Source of the DNA: Aliishimia sp963678085
Lineage (GTDB): Bacteria; Pseudomonadota; Alphaproteobacteria; Rhodobacterales; Rhodobacteraceae
Length of the DNA: 64,000 nucleotides
Direction of reading: 5' to 3'
NCBI GenBank assembly: GCA_963678085.1
Contig: OY782680.1
Location: 1,302,001 to 1,366,000, forward strand
Positions 8,282 through 16,456 of this stretch are shown here, one piece after another. The notes under the pieces were generated by a model that saw only the letters and a list, made by a program, of their open reading frames with translations, ran no database searches and was not told the DNA's origin. Both the position numbers and the translations under genes were made by a program. The first letter of the stretch is position 1, and each line of letters begins with the position of its first letter.

Positions 8282-9596
8282 CGCGCCAAAGCCGCTTACC
8301 CATCGGCGTGTTCTGAGCATTGCAATTCCGATTGTGCTCTCTAGCGCGACGGGGCCCTTGCTGGGGGCGGTGGATATTGCTGTGGTCGGGCAAACCGGGC
8401 TGGCCGCACCCATCGGAGCGGTGGGGCTTGGCAGCACGATCTTGCTTACGATCTATTGGATTTTCGGCTTTTTGCGCATGGGCACGACGGGGCTTGTGGG
8501 CCAGGCTCTGGGCGCAGAGGATCATGGTGAGGTTTCTGCTTTTCTGTCGCGCGCCTTGATGATTGCGGCTTTGGCGGGGCTTGCGCTGGTCCTGTTTCAA
8601 GCGCCCTTATTTGCAGCGGCTTTGGCACTGTCGCCGGCCAGCGCAGAGGTTGAGACGCTGACCCAAAGCTATATCGGCATTCGTATCTGGTCCGCCCCGG
8701 CAGCTATTGCTCTTTTCGCGCTTACCGGCTGGTTGGTGGCGCAAGAGCAAACGGGGCGGGTACTGGCGCTGCAACTCGTGATGAATGGCGTGAATATCGT
8801 GCTGGATATCTGGTTCGTGCTCGGGCTTGGCTGGGGCGTTGAGGGCGTTGCGGTTGCCACCGTTATCGCGGAGCTGGCCGCACTTATCCTGGGTCTATGG
8901 CTGTGTCGCAGTGCTTTTGACAATCCCGCGTGGCGCGACTGGGCGCGGATTTTGCACAAGGCCACGCTGATCCGTATGGCCCTGGTGAATATGGATATTC
9001 TGATCCGCTCGGCGGCGCTTATGGCGATTTTCACCTCCTTCGGGTTTTGGGGCGCGCAGTTTGGTGATGTCACCCTAGCGGCCAATCAAGTGCTTTTGCA
9101 GTTCCTGTCGATCTCTGCCTTTGCCCTGGATGGGTTCGCCTATGCGGCTGAAACGCTGGTGGCGCGCGCTGTTGGGCGTAAAGATGCAATGCGCTTGCGC
9201 CGCTCGGCCTATCTTTGCACGCTTTGGGGGGCTATTTCGGCTGTTCTTATGGCGCTGATCTTTTGGAGCTTTGGCCCATGGATGATCGACGCGATGAGCA
9301 CCGCGGAGCCCGTGCGGCAGCAGGCGCGTATCTATTTGCTTTGGGTGATCGTCTCACCGCTCTTGGCGATCTGGGCCTTTATGATGGACGGGATTTTCTT
9401 GGGTGCAACGAGAGGCCCCGATCTGCGGAATATGATGATCTTGAGCCTTGGCATCTATCTGCTCGCTATTTGGCTCTTGCTGCCAAGCTTTGGCAATGCG
9501 GGGCTTTGGAGCGCTTTGCTGATTTCTCTCACGGCGCGGGGGCTGACCTTGGGCCTGCGCTACCCCGCGCTGGAGAGGGATGTGCGAGCAGCTTGA
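8274..9596 (+). CDS. MATE-family efflux transporter (DinF-like branch)
   Basis: A 440-residue protein with twelve hydrophobic segments in two homologous halves, beginning PLTHRRVLSIAIPIVLSSAT. The first half carries the VDIAVVGQTG stretch and the second the FALDGFAYAAETLVARAVGR stretch that mark DinF-type MATE proteins. Such transporters expel cationic drugs or metabolites using Na+ or H+. It is translationally coupled to the two thioesterases. A dispersed hairpin repeat lies 50 bases past its stop and may serve as its terminator. Confidence 0.9.
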   Translation: MADAPKPLTHRRVLSIAIPIVLSSATGPLLGAVDIAVVGQTGLAAPIGAVGLGSTILLTIYWIFGFLRMGTTGLVGQALGAEDHGEVSAFLSRALMIAALAGLALVLFQAPLFAAALALSPASAEVETLTQSYIGIRIWSAPAAIALFALTGWLVAQEQTGRVLALQLVMNGVNIVLDIWFVLGLGWGVEGVAVATVIAELAALILGLWLCRSAFDNPAWRDWARILHKATLIRMALVNMDILIRSAALMAIFTSFGFWGAQFGDVTLAANQVLLQFLSISAFALDGFAYAAETLVARAVGRKDAMRLRRSAYLCTLWGAISAVLMALIFWSFGPWMIDAMSTAEPVRQQARIYLLWVIVSPLLAIWAFMMDGIFLGATRGPDLRNMMILSLGIYLLAIWLLLPSFGNAGLWSALLISLTARGLTLGLRYPALERDVRAA

Positions 9597-9646
9597 GCCT
9601 TGATGCGTTCTATGCGAACACCGCGCAAGACCCGAAGGCCAGCGAA

Positions 9647-9703
9647 GTGGGGGTTTTGCACCCCCACACCCCCGCAAGGTATTTTTAGCCAAATGAAGGG
9701 GGG
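9647..9703 (+). repeat. Dispersed 57-bp hairpin repeat, copy 1
   Basis: A sequence beginning GTGGGGGTTTTGCACCCCCA, with a perfect 7-bp stem (GTGGGGG/CCCCCAC), then CCCCGCAAGGTATTTTTAGC and a G-run. Nearly identical copies occur at 51076-51131 (minus) and 56437-56494 (plus). It lies between two convergent genes, where it may end transcription in both directions. Confidence 0.85.
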
Positions 9704-9713
9704 TGCCGAGTTG

Positions 9714-10406
9714 TTAAACCGTAATCGCTTGCATCACTTCGGGCTCAATCACATCCACCCCAGGCAGGCTCTCTTTCAGAACATCGGCGTTTTGTTCAAG
9801 TATGGGCATGGTTTTGTAATGGCAGGGGATCACGGTTTTGAAATTGAAATAGCGTTTGGCCGCATAGGCCGCGCCGCGCATATCCATGGTGAAATGCCCA
9901 CCTGCGCTGAGGATCCCCACATCTGGTTTATAATAATCGCCCATCCAATCCATATCGGCCATGATATCTGTATCGCCTGAGACATAGATGGTTTTGCCCT
10001 CAGCGCGGATCATATACCCGACTTCAGAGCCGGTCACCATCGGGCCATGCGCGCCAGGCATTGAGGTGGAATGCGAGGCCGGGACCATGGACACCTCAGC
10101 ATCCCCCAAAGTGACCGTGCCGCCCTTGTTAAAGCCGATCCCGTCGATCTTTTCATGCTCAACCCAATGTCCGATCAAATCATATTGCCCGACCACCGGG
10201 ATATTCAGCTTGCGGGCCAGGGGGAGGATATCGATCACATGATCGAAATGCGCATGGGTCAACAGCAAATGCGTGCCCCCTTGCACCGCCGCTTCGTGCT
10301 GATCTTCGGGCAAAACCGGGTTCCCCGTCAGCCAAGGGTCAATGAGAAGGGTCGCCTCCCCGGTCTCAACGCGAAATGAGCCATGCCCGAGCCAAATAAT
10401 ATCCAT
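9714..10406 (-). CDS. UPF0173-type metallo-beta-lactamase-fold hydrolase
   Basis: A 230-residue MBL-fold protein. The metal-binding HAHFDH motif and a later SGDTD strand are visible, together with GHGSF at the N-terminus and HYKTMPI near the C-terminus, as in the UPF0173/UlaG-like group of metal-dependent hydrolases. The natural substrate is not known. Length is normal. It is convergent with the MATE gene. Confidence 0.87.
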   Translation of the reverse strand: MDIIWLGHGSFRVETGEATLLIDPWLTGNPVLPEDQHEAAVQGGTHLLLTHAHFDHVIDILPLARKLNIPVVGQYDLIGHWVEHEKIDGIGFNKGGTVTLGDAEVSMVPASHSTSMPGAHGPMVTGSEVGYMIRAEGKTIYVSGDTDIMADMDWMGDYYKPDVGILSAGGHFTMDMRGAAYAAKRYFNFKTVIPCHYKTMPILEQNADVLKESLPGVDVIEPEVMQAITV

Positions 10407-10457
10407 GTGATGTCCTCCCTTTTGCTCTACTCTAACGATGGTCGGGCGAATGGCAAT

Positions 10458-11288
10458 TCACCTTGCCACCAGACCGGATAGGTAATCCAGCACAATATCC
10501 GGCGCGCCGCCAGGGCCAGCCCCGCTTTCATAAAGGGCGCGGATGAGCAGTATATCGTTTGCGCGTTTCGTGTTTACAGCTTGTTGGTTTTCGGGATCGT
10601 AATGATCGTCAAACGAAAAGAAGGGCGAGCCCTTGGCGTCGCGCAATGGCCCAAGCGTGTGCAGCAATTCCTCCCAAAGACATTGGTCCAAAAGTTCTCG
10701 ATCTTCATCTGGGAAAATTAAAACCAGAGCACCGTAACGAATGCCATTTCGAGACTGTGAGTTGTAAAAACAGCGGGAACGTCCACCCTGCAGCATTGCA
10801 CGATTATCTCGAGCAGACAGTCCCCACAATCCGTTGATCATTGCTATATCTCTGCGGTTTGCAACGACCACAAGAATATCCGTTTCGAGCACCCGATCCG
10901 GATCGCCATATAGGTTAAGATCGACCTGCCAACCTGCTGGGCCGCCCTTTCGCATCGCCACCCAGAGAGCGTGCTGCCCCGCACCAAAATCATCGGGAAT
11001 GACGGCAGATGTTATCTCGCCAAAGAACTTGTCGCCAAATGGAGAGCGAATCTCTGCCTCGATCTTCGCAGCGATCTCGCGCACTTGATACAAAACCTCG
11101 TCATCCCCCAATACGAGGATACGCGGAGGATGTGCCCAAAGCCGTACATCATCCTGTTTCGACCTGATGATAAGCTCCGCATCCCCACGCAAGGTTCCAG
11201 TGCTTGGTGGATCGGCACTTTGCGCAATGGTGCTGGTGGTGAGTGTGATGCCAAGCGCGAGCAATGATGTTGTGAGAAAATTCTGCAT
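10458..11288 (-). CDS. Exported DUF2927-family protein
   Basis: A 276-residue protein with a signal peptide (MQNFLTTSLLALGITLTTST, cleavage probably after IAQSA). The C-terminal half has the DUF2927 signature: a CLWEELLHTLGPLRDAKGS segment followed by FFSFDDHYDP, resembling a modified zincin-type EELxxxLG helix. Function is unknown; the fold suggests a periplasmic or lipoprotein-like role. It has its own upstream space of about 200 bases before the ceramidase-like gene. Confidence 0.75.
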   Translation of the reverse strand: MQNFLTTSLLALGITLTTSTIAQSADPPSTGTLRGDAELIIRSKQDDVRLWAHPPRILVLGDDEVLYQVREIAAKIEAEIRSPFGDKFFGEITSAVIPDDFGAGQHALWVAMRKGGPAGWQVDLNLYGDPDRVLETDILVVVANRRDIAMINGLWGLSARDNRAMLQGGRSRCFYNSQSRNGIRYGALVLIFPDEDRELLDQCLWEELLHTLGPLRDAKGSPFFSFDDHYDPENQQAVNTKRANDILLIRALYESGAGPGGAPDIVLDYLSGLVAR

Positions 11289-11484
11289 GAAACGGAGTTC
11301 CTTTCATTAAATGAATATAGGATGAAACAACCATAGGGTGCGTGGCGGGGTTGAGCAAGGACGGGGCGCGCTATCTGGTCGGCTGCACTCGGCTTTCTTT
11401 CTCGGTTGGTAATCTCTCCTTTCCAGGCTACCTGATCAATGTAGACGTGAATGACAATTTCTGACCTGGAAGAGGGGAACGCAG

Positions 11485-12138
11485 ATGGGCTGGGCCGAGC
11501 AAATGGATGGCTATTGCGAGCGGGTGGATTTCACCTATTGGTCAGAGCCGCTCAATGCGATCACCAATCTCTCGTTCATTATCGCGGCGGCGATTATGTG
11601 GCGGCGTGCAGGTTCGGATGGGGCGGCGAGGCTGCTTTGCGCGATCCTGTTTGCCATTGGCACGGGTTCATTTCTGTTTCACACCCATGCGACATTTTGG
11701 GCCATGCTCACGGATGTGATCCCCATTGGCATTTTCATTCTGGTCTATCTGTTCTTAGTGAACCGCGATGTGGCGGGGATGAGCGGCTGGCGGCCCTATG
11801 CGGCAACGGCCCTGTTTTTCCCCTATGCCGCGCTGATGCTGCCAGCTTTGAACGCGCTGCCCTTCTTTCATATCTCCAATTTTTATTGGACGGTGCCCAT
11901 CTTGCTGTTTGCCTATTCTTTTGTGTTTCGAACGACTTACCCCGAGACAACGCGCGGTATGACGATCGGAGCAGGGCTGCTTTGCGTCTCAATTTCTTTG
12001 CGCTCTGTGGATGAGATGCTGTGTCATGTCTTTCCCATCGGCACACATATCTTCTGGCATATTTTGAATGGGATCATGCTGGGCTGGATGATTGAGGTCT
12101 ATCGCCGCCACCGCGAGGGCTCTGGGCGTGCGGTCTGA
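11485..12138 (+). CDS. Ceramidase-like (CREST superfamily) membrane protein
   Basis: A 217-residue protein with seven predicted transmembrane segments. It carries the alkaline-ceramidase/CREST pattern: CERVDFTYWSEPLNAITNLS at the start, FLFHTHATFWAMLTDVIP with conserved His and Asp in the middle, and HIFWHILNG near the end. These His/Asp residues bind zinc in the family. A GAGGGG ribosome site precedes the ATG. Some roseobacters contain sphingolipid-like lipids, so a lipid amide hydrolase is plausible but not proven. Confidence 0.85.
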   Translation: MGWAEQMDGYCERVDFTYWSEPLNAITNLSFIIAAAIMWRRAGSDGAARLLCAILFAIGTGSFLFHTHATFWAMLTDVIPIGIFILVYLFLVNRDVAGMSGWRPYAATALFFPYAALMLPALNALPFFHISNFYWTVPILLFAYSFVFRTTYPETTRGMTIGAGLLCVSISLRSVDEMLCHVFPIGTHIFWHILNGIMLGWMIEVYRRHREGSGRAV

Positions 12139-12192
12139 AAGGTATGCGATTGTCGACGACTAAGCGCTGGAACTCTTTAGGATTTTCCTGAT

Positions 12193-13515
12193 ATGGGAGG
12201 GGGAGTTTTTACAGGTAACACCCCAAAGCTTATGCCCCTTATTGAAGATCACCCCCTGCGCTATAAGCTTGCCAATGAGCTGCATGCGCGCCCGTTTCCC
12301 GCCCTTTCAGCGCCACATGAGGCGGCCTATATCGCCATTAAGCGGCCCAAAAATGCGGTTCAGCGAGATCGCGCTGAGGATTTAGCGCATCTGATGGCAT
12401 TGTTGGAGCGACATGGCGCGGCGCACCCGCCCCCGCAGGCAACGCATTATTATGGTCGTATTGGGCGGCATTGGCTCAAATGGGAGCAGCATACCGAATT
12501 CGTCACCTACACGATCTTTACGGAAGGCACGCAGGAAAAGCCCTTTGATGGCAGCGCCTTTGACGTGTTCCCCAGTGATTGGCTTGCCAATGCGACGGGG
12601 CAATGTGTGACCTCGGCTGTGTTGCGCATTGAAGAGGCCCCCGAGCTGCCCCAGATCCAAGAGAATCTTGCGGCCTGGTTTGTGCCCGAGAGCTTGGCGG
12701 TTAGCCATGTGCTGGGCAGTTCGGCCATTGTGGCGGGGGATTTTCGGATTGATGCGATGGGGCATCAACGCTTTGCGATCTTTGTGCAACCGGGTATCGG
12801 GCAGCGGCGCGTTGGGCGGATCGTGCAGCAGCTCTGCGAGATCGAAACCTATAAAGCGATGTCGATGCTCGGCTTTGCCAGAGTGCGGGAAATGTCGGGC
12901 CCGCTGGGCGATTTGGATGCACGGCTTACGGCCTTGATGGCGCAAATGAGCCAGGGCGGGCAGGCGGCAGAGATAACGCTGAATAGCCTGCTTGAGATTT
13001 CTGTAGAACTTGAACAGCTCTCAGCGGCGGCAAGTTTTCGCTTTGGGGCAACGGGGGCCTATGAGGCGATTGTGAATCAACGCATCACGGCCTTGCGCGA
13101 AGAGCGGTTTATGGGCCGTCAGAGCTTTGGAGAATTTATGATGCGCCGGTATGAGCCCGCAATGCGCACTGTGAAATCCGCACAAAGCCGGCTGCAATCC
13201 ATGACCGACCGCTCGACCCGCGCCTCGAACCTATTGCGCACCCGTGTGGATGTGGAGCGCTCTGCGGAAAACCAAGCGTTGCTGGAAAGCATGGATCAGC
13301 GCGCGGATTTGCAGCTGCGCCTGCAACACACGGTCGAAGGGCTCTCGGTTGTCGCAATCAGCTATTACGCGGTCTCGCTGGCCGCCTACCTGCTCTATCC
13401 GCTGCAATCAGTGACAGGGCTGAGCAAAGGCACTCTAACAGCCATCGCAACCCTGCCCGTCGTGGCCCTAGTCTGGTGGCTAATCGGTCGCATCCGCAAG
13501 GGGATACACAAATAG
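12193..13515 (+). CDS. DUF3422-family membrane-anchored protein
   Basis: A 440-residue protein. HPLRYKLANELHARPFPAL near the N-terminus is the clearest DUF3422 signature. A coiled-coil region (residues 330-390) precedes two C-terminal transmembrane helices (SVVAISYYAVSLAAYLLYP and a second one ending WWLIGRIRKGIHK). A start at the downstream ATG (12232, MPLIEDHPLR) is equally likely. Function unknown. The gene appears complete, and foreign phage DNA begins right after its stop, so this 3' end marks the left boundary of the accessory block. Confidence 0.82.
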   Translation: MGGGVFTGNTPKLMPLIEDHPLRYKLANELHARPFPALSAPHEAAYIAIKRPKNAVQRDRAEDLAHLMALLERHGAAHPPPQATHYYGRIGRHWLKWEQHTEFVTYTIFTEGTQEKPFDGSAFDVFPSDWLANATGQCVTSAVLRIEEAPELPQIQENLAAWFVPESLAVSHVLGSSAIVAGDFRIDAMGHQRFAIFVQPGIGQRRVGRIVQQLCEIETYKAMSMLGFARVREMSGPLGDLDARLTALMAQMSQGGQAAEITLNSLLEISVELEQLSAAASFRFGATGAYEAIVNQRITALREERFMGRQSFGEFMMRRYEPAMRTVKSAQSRLQSMTDRSTRASNLLRTRVDVERSAENQALLESMDQRADLQLRLQHTVEGLSVVAISYYAVSLAAYLLYPLQSVTGLSKGTLTAIATLPVVALVWWLIGRIRKGIHK

Positions 13516-13751
13516 CCACTCGCACCCGTAGCGAGCATGGCGGCGGAGATATAGGTGGAGGCCAGCACGTTATTTTTGCGCCAATTATGCCGCCCATATT
13601 TCAGTGCGCCTTCATGATGGGCCACCGCATCCTCGGCCAGAACCGCAAATGGCAGGGCGAAAAAGGGCAGTTTGGCGGCTCCTGATGCGCCTTTGGGGTC
13701 ACCGGAAATCTGCTTGGGATAGTCCAGGATAGGGGTTTTCTTAGCGCTCAT
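13395..13751 (-). pseudogene. Truncated dATP/dGTP diphosphohydrolase-like (DUF5664) gene
   Basis: The frame from the ATG at 13751 (MSAKKTPILDYPKQ) contains LAEDAVAHHEGALKYGRHNW and ends the recognisable part at STYISAAM, where the family continues with a histidine-rich helix that is missing here. After about position 13535 the frame reads into the antisense of the host DUF3422 gene. The start overlaps the stop of the preceding phage gene (ATGA), so it was a real phage gene. Such proteins adjust nucleotide pools. The break defines the left phage end. Confidence 0.6.
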
Positions 13752-15352
13752 GAGGCTCTCCATTTTCCGTTTCTCAAAGTGAGGATTGCGCGTTTGCCAT
13801 TGGCATAGGTCAGGCAGAGCGAGTGGGACCAGGACGAGGGGCCGGTGTTATAGCCCATGTCCAAAACGCTAAATGTGCCCACCTGATAGCAGCCTTGGGT
13901 GATTGTGGCCGAGTGCGAATGACCGATGATGGCTTTTTCCCCGAGGCGGCTGATATTGGCGGCTGAGCCGCGCGCGCCATTGGGGCCGATATCGCCGTGC
14001 AAATCATGGCGAATGCCTGCGATCTCTAGGCGCTCATCACGGGCCAGAAATTGCACATCGCTGGAAAGCCCAGCCCGGCGCATCGCCCAAGCGCAAGGAT
14101 CAAAGCGCGCATCGCTTGCCTTGAGCGCCGTGATCAAGGCGGCGGCGGCCTCAAGATAAAAGGCGGCATTGATTGGATCGCGGCGGAAATCGGCCTCGCG
14201 CAGCCAGCGGTCAAAATGCTCATCATGGTTTGATTTGACCACATAGGTTTGCATGTCTTGACGCAGGGTTTGGGCGAGGATTTCGGCGGTGCCTGCAATT
14301 TCGCCTTCCACCGATTCAGCGGCGTTGTAATGGGCGGCGATCTGCTGAAAGACGCTATTGTGATGCGAGCGCGCGCCGAAATTCAGCACATCATGCAAAA
14401 CCTGGTGCTGCGGGCGCAAAACATCGCACAGCCCGCCTTTGCCCCAAACCACCTTGGCGGCCAGCGGGTCAAGCTTGGTGCCGTGGATATCGCCAGGGGT
14501 GAGCACACAAACGCGCTGGCCCTTCGTGACTTTGCCGCCCTCAACGCGCAGATCCAGATCATGCAAAACTCCGTCCTTACCCGCGTTGAGCTGGCGCACA
14601 AACCAATCGCCTGCGCCATCAACTTCGACCAAAAGCCCGGCATAGGAATGATGGAACTCCGCCTTGAGCCCCGCCTTGCGCTTGATGTAGTTTTTCAACG
14701 TGATCGCGCCGGTGCTGTAATTGAATTTGGTCATGGTGCGCGGCGCGGTGGCGATGGATTTCATGGCGATTTGCGGATGCGGGAAAATGCAGCTATCCGC
14801 GCCAGTAAAGCTATCAAGGCCCGAAAGCGGATCTGCGGCGGTGGGCAGAATATTCATATCACCGGCCCAGATCAGGCCGGGGCAGATCTCAACGCGCTCA
14901 TCGCAAAAATAGGGCTCAAGCGCTGGATCATACCAAAGCCCGGTTTCGGCGGCGCGATTATCCTTTTCTTGCGCGGTTTGCTGGGCGGTGTGATTATAGC
15001 GAATGCGCCCGACCAGGATTTGAGCGCCATAATGCGCGGCCAAGGCTTGCAGATTGCCCCAAAGCTGCGGGTGCAGTTTGGTATTGGATTGCGCGGCGGT
15101 GAAGATATAGCGGGTGATTTTGCCCTTTGGAGCGGCGAGGCTGCGGCTGATTGAGGCGATCACCTCGCCATGGGCGCTAATGCCCCAGCGCTCAGCTTTG
15201 CGCAGGCGGCGCTGGAGTTTGGGGCGGCTCATCCCCAGGGCCTTTGCGGCCTGGCTGACACCGCCAAATTGTTCAACCGCTAGAACGGCCTCGCGCGCCT
15301 CAGCCGGGGTGATGGCCTGGCCGCGCCCATCTTTTGCTTTAGGATTTGGCAT
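13748..15352 (-). CDS. HTH plus metallophosphoesterase-like phage protein (T5 A1-like)
   Basis: A 534-residue protein. The N-terminal 65 residues include a Fis-like HTH (VSQAAKALGMSRPKLQRRLR). The rest has the order of metallophosphoesterase motifs: a GDIHGTK strand, then SNHDEHFDRWL, and a late IIGHSHSATI, consistent with binding two metal ions. The same order with the C-terminal YQVGTFSVLDMGYNTG block occurs in proteins named after T5 A1, which takes part in host DNA breakdown during infection. The ATG at 15352 has an ideal AGGAG site 7 bases upstream and overlaps the holin-like gene by 14 bases. Position at the phage end suggests early or lysis-time expression. The T5 A1 link is from memory of the family, not a search. 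Confidence 0.65.
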   Translation of the reverse strand: MPNPKAKDGRGQAITPAEAREAVLAVEQFGGVSQAAKALGMSRPKLQRRLRKAERWGISAHGEVIASISRSLAAPKGKITRYIFTAAQSNTKLHPQLWGNLQALAAHYGAQILVGRIRYNHTAQQTAQEKDNRAAETGLWYDPALEPYFCDERVEICPGLIWAGDMNILPTAADPLSGLDSFTGADSCIFPHPQIAMKSIATAPRTMTKFNYSTGAITLKNYIKRKAGLKAEFHHSYAGLLVEVDGAGDWFVRQLNAGKDGVLHDLDLRVEGGKVTKGQRVCVLTPGDIHGTKLDPLAAKVVWGKGGLCDVLRPQHQVLHDVLNFGARSHHNSVFQQIAAHYNAAESVEGEIAGTAEILAQTLRQDMQTYVVKSNHDEHFDRWLREADFRRDPINAAFYLEAAAALITALKASDARFDPCAWAMRRAGLSSDVQFLARDERLEIAGIRHDLHGDIGPNGARGSAANISRLGEKAIIGHSHSATITQGCYQVGTFSVLDMGYNTGPSSWSHSLCLTYANGKRAILTLRNGKWRAS

Positions 15353-15554
15353 GACGGCTCTCCTGTTGCTCTGAGATTTGGCGGCGTGCGCGGCGCTCAC
15401 GAAACTCCATCCATTTGTTGGAAAGGGTCAAAATCAGGACCACAAAAGTGATCACCCCGACCATGATCTGATAGGCGGGCTGCAAATAAGGCATCCAATA
15501 GGCAGAGGTGAGCCCCGCCGTGCTGGCCCCAAAAAGGGCGATATTTGACTGCAT
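15339..15554 (-). CDS. Small single-helix membrane protein, holin-like candidate
   Basis: A 71-residue protein with one clear transmembrane helix (about residues 26-47, MVGVITFVVLILTL) and a strongly charged C-terminal tail (KWMEFRERRARRQ). Size, charge and position after the tail genes fit a holin or spanin-like protein, but no endolysin is visible nearby. It starts just past a transcription terminator, so it may have its own promoter. Confidence 0.5.
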   Translation of the reverse strand: MQSNIALFGASTAGLTSAYWMPYLQPAYQIMVGVITFVVLILTLSNKWMEFRERRARRQISEQQESRHAKS

Positions 15555-15571
15555 GAGAGATACTCCAAAGT

Positions 15572-15599
15572 AAAAAAGCCCGCGCGGATGGCGGGCTTT
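15572..15599 (-). terminator. Rho-independent terminator after the tail operon
   Basis: On the minus strand the sequence AAAGCCCGC, a 7-base loop and GCGGGCTTT followed by more T residues form a strong stem-loop with a T run, 24 bases after the tail-fibre stop. Confidence 0.85.
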
Positions 15600-15622
15600 G
15601 AACAGAAGGGGGCGTCTTTGAT

Positions 15623-16453
15623 TTATGTGATGAGCTGAAGATTAAAGCTTTGCTCGGCGCGGCCAATCGGGGCTTGGGCCGCATCCATTTCGATATCCAG
15701 CGCGCCGGGATTTAGATCCCAAACCAGATCATCAAGATCAAACGGCGCGCCCAGGATCGCATCGCGCGCCTGTTTTGCCAGTTGCGCCATAGCCTCAGAT
15801 CCGTTGGCCGGGGTGGGCTGCAATGCGCCCCAGATTTGCGCATTGGCCCAAAGGCTCACGCTCAGCTCGCCGGATTGGATAAATTCCGCCGCGCCCATGC
15901 CGGTGCGCTCGCCCTCACCCAAAGTCAGCTCAAGAGCGAAGGCGGGCAGCTCACCGGCCAGCCCCACCTGATAAGAGCTGGCCCCCACAACGGCTTCAAT
16001 CGTCCAAGAGGTCACGCCCAGAACAATGGCGCGCGCGGGGATCAGAGCGGGCGCGCTGCTCTCACTGGCCAGATCCAGCTCGGCCTCAAATGTCGCAAGG
16101 CCCAAGGTTGAGCCCATCGCGCCAATCACATCACCGGCGCGCCAAGCGCTGCCATCATAAATCCGATTGCGCCCCTCATCCAGCACATGCACGCGCCAGC
16201 CAGGTTCAGGATCAAGCGCGTGCCAAATCCCCCCGGCATAGAGCGCAATCTGCCCTTCGCTCGCATCAAACCCCGTGGCCCCGCTTGGGATAAGATAGGC
16301 CAAACCATCGCTCAGCACCTCCGGCGGGGCGGTGGTGGTGGCGCTGAGCACCGTTTTGGACCAGAACCGCTCAATCAGATCCAGCGCTTCATTATGGGTG
16401 ACGTGGGGTTGGGCTTGGCCCTCTGCGATCAGGGGCAGGTTCAATCTTGGCAT
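15623..16453 (-). CDS. DUF2793 tail-fibre-like protein
   Basis: A 276-residue protein. The N-terminal 95 residues are a clear DUF2793 domain (LPLIAEGQAQPHVTHNEAL, then YAGGIWHALDPEPGWRVHV, then RIYDGSAWR). DUF2793 proteins are found beside GTA-like tail tips in Rhodobacteraceae phages and are thought to be fibres or fibre connectors that touch the host surface. The C-terminal half has no recognised motif and may be the receptor-facing part. It begins 3 bases before the stop of the tail-tip hub gene region, so it is in the same transcript. Confidence 0.8.
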   Translation of the reverse strand: MPRLNLPLIAEGQAQPHVTHNEALDLIERFWSKTVLSATTTAPPEVLSDGLAYLIPSGATGFDASEGQIALYAGGIWHALDPEPGWRVHVLDEGRNRIYDGSAWRAGDVIGAMGSTLGLATFEAELDLASESSAPALIPARAIVLGVTSWTIEAVVGASSYQVGLAGELPAFALELTLGEGERTGMGAAEFIQSGELSVSLWANAQIWGALQPTPANGSEAMAQLAKQARDAILGAPFDLDDLVWDLNPGALDIEMDAAQAPIGRAEQSFNLQLIT

Positions 16454-16456
16454 GGA

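Noticed and set aside
13500..13560. A duplicate of the tRNA-Arg 3' end as left attachment site
   Set aside because: I compared this region with the tRNA sequence at 45901-45930 and found no match; only a short CTCGC/GCGAG inverted repeat is present.
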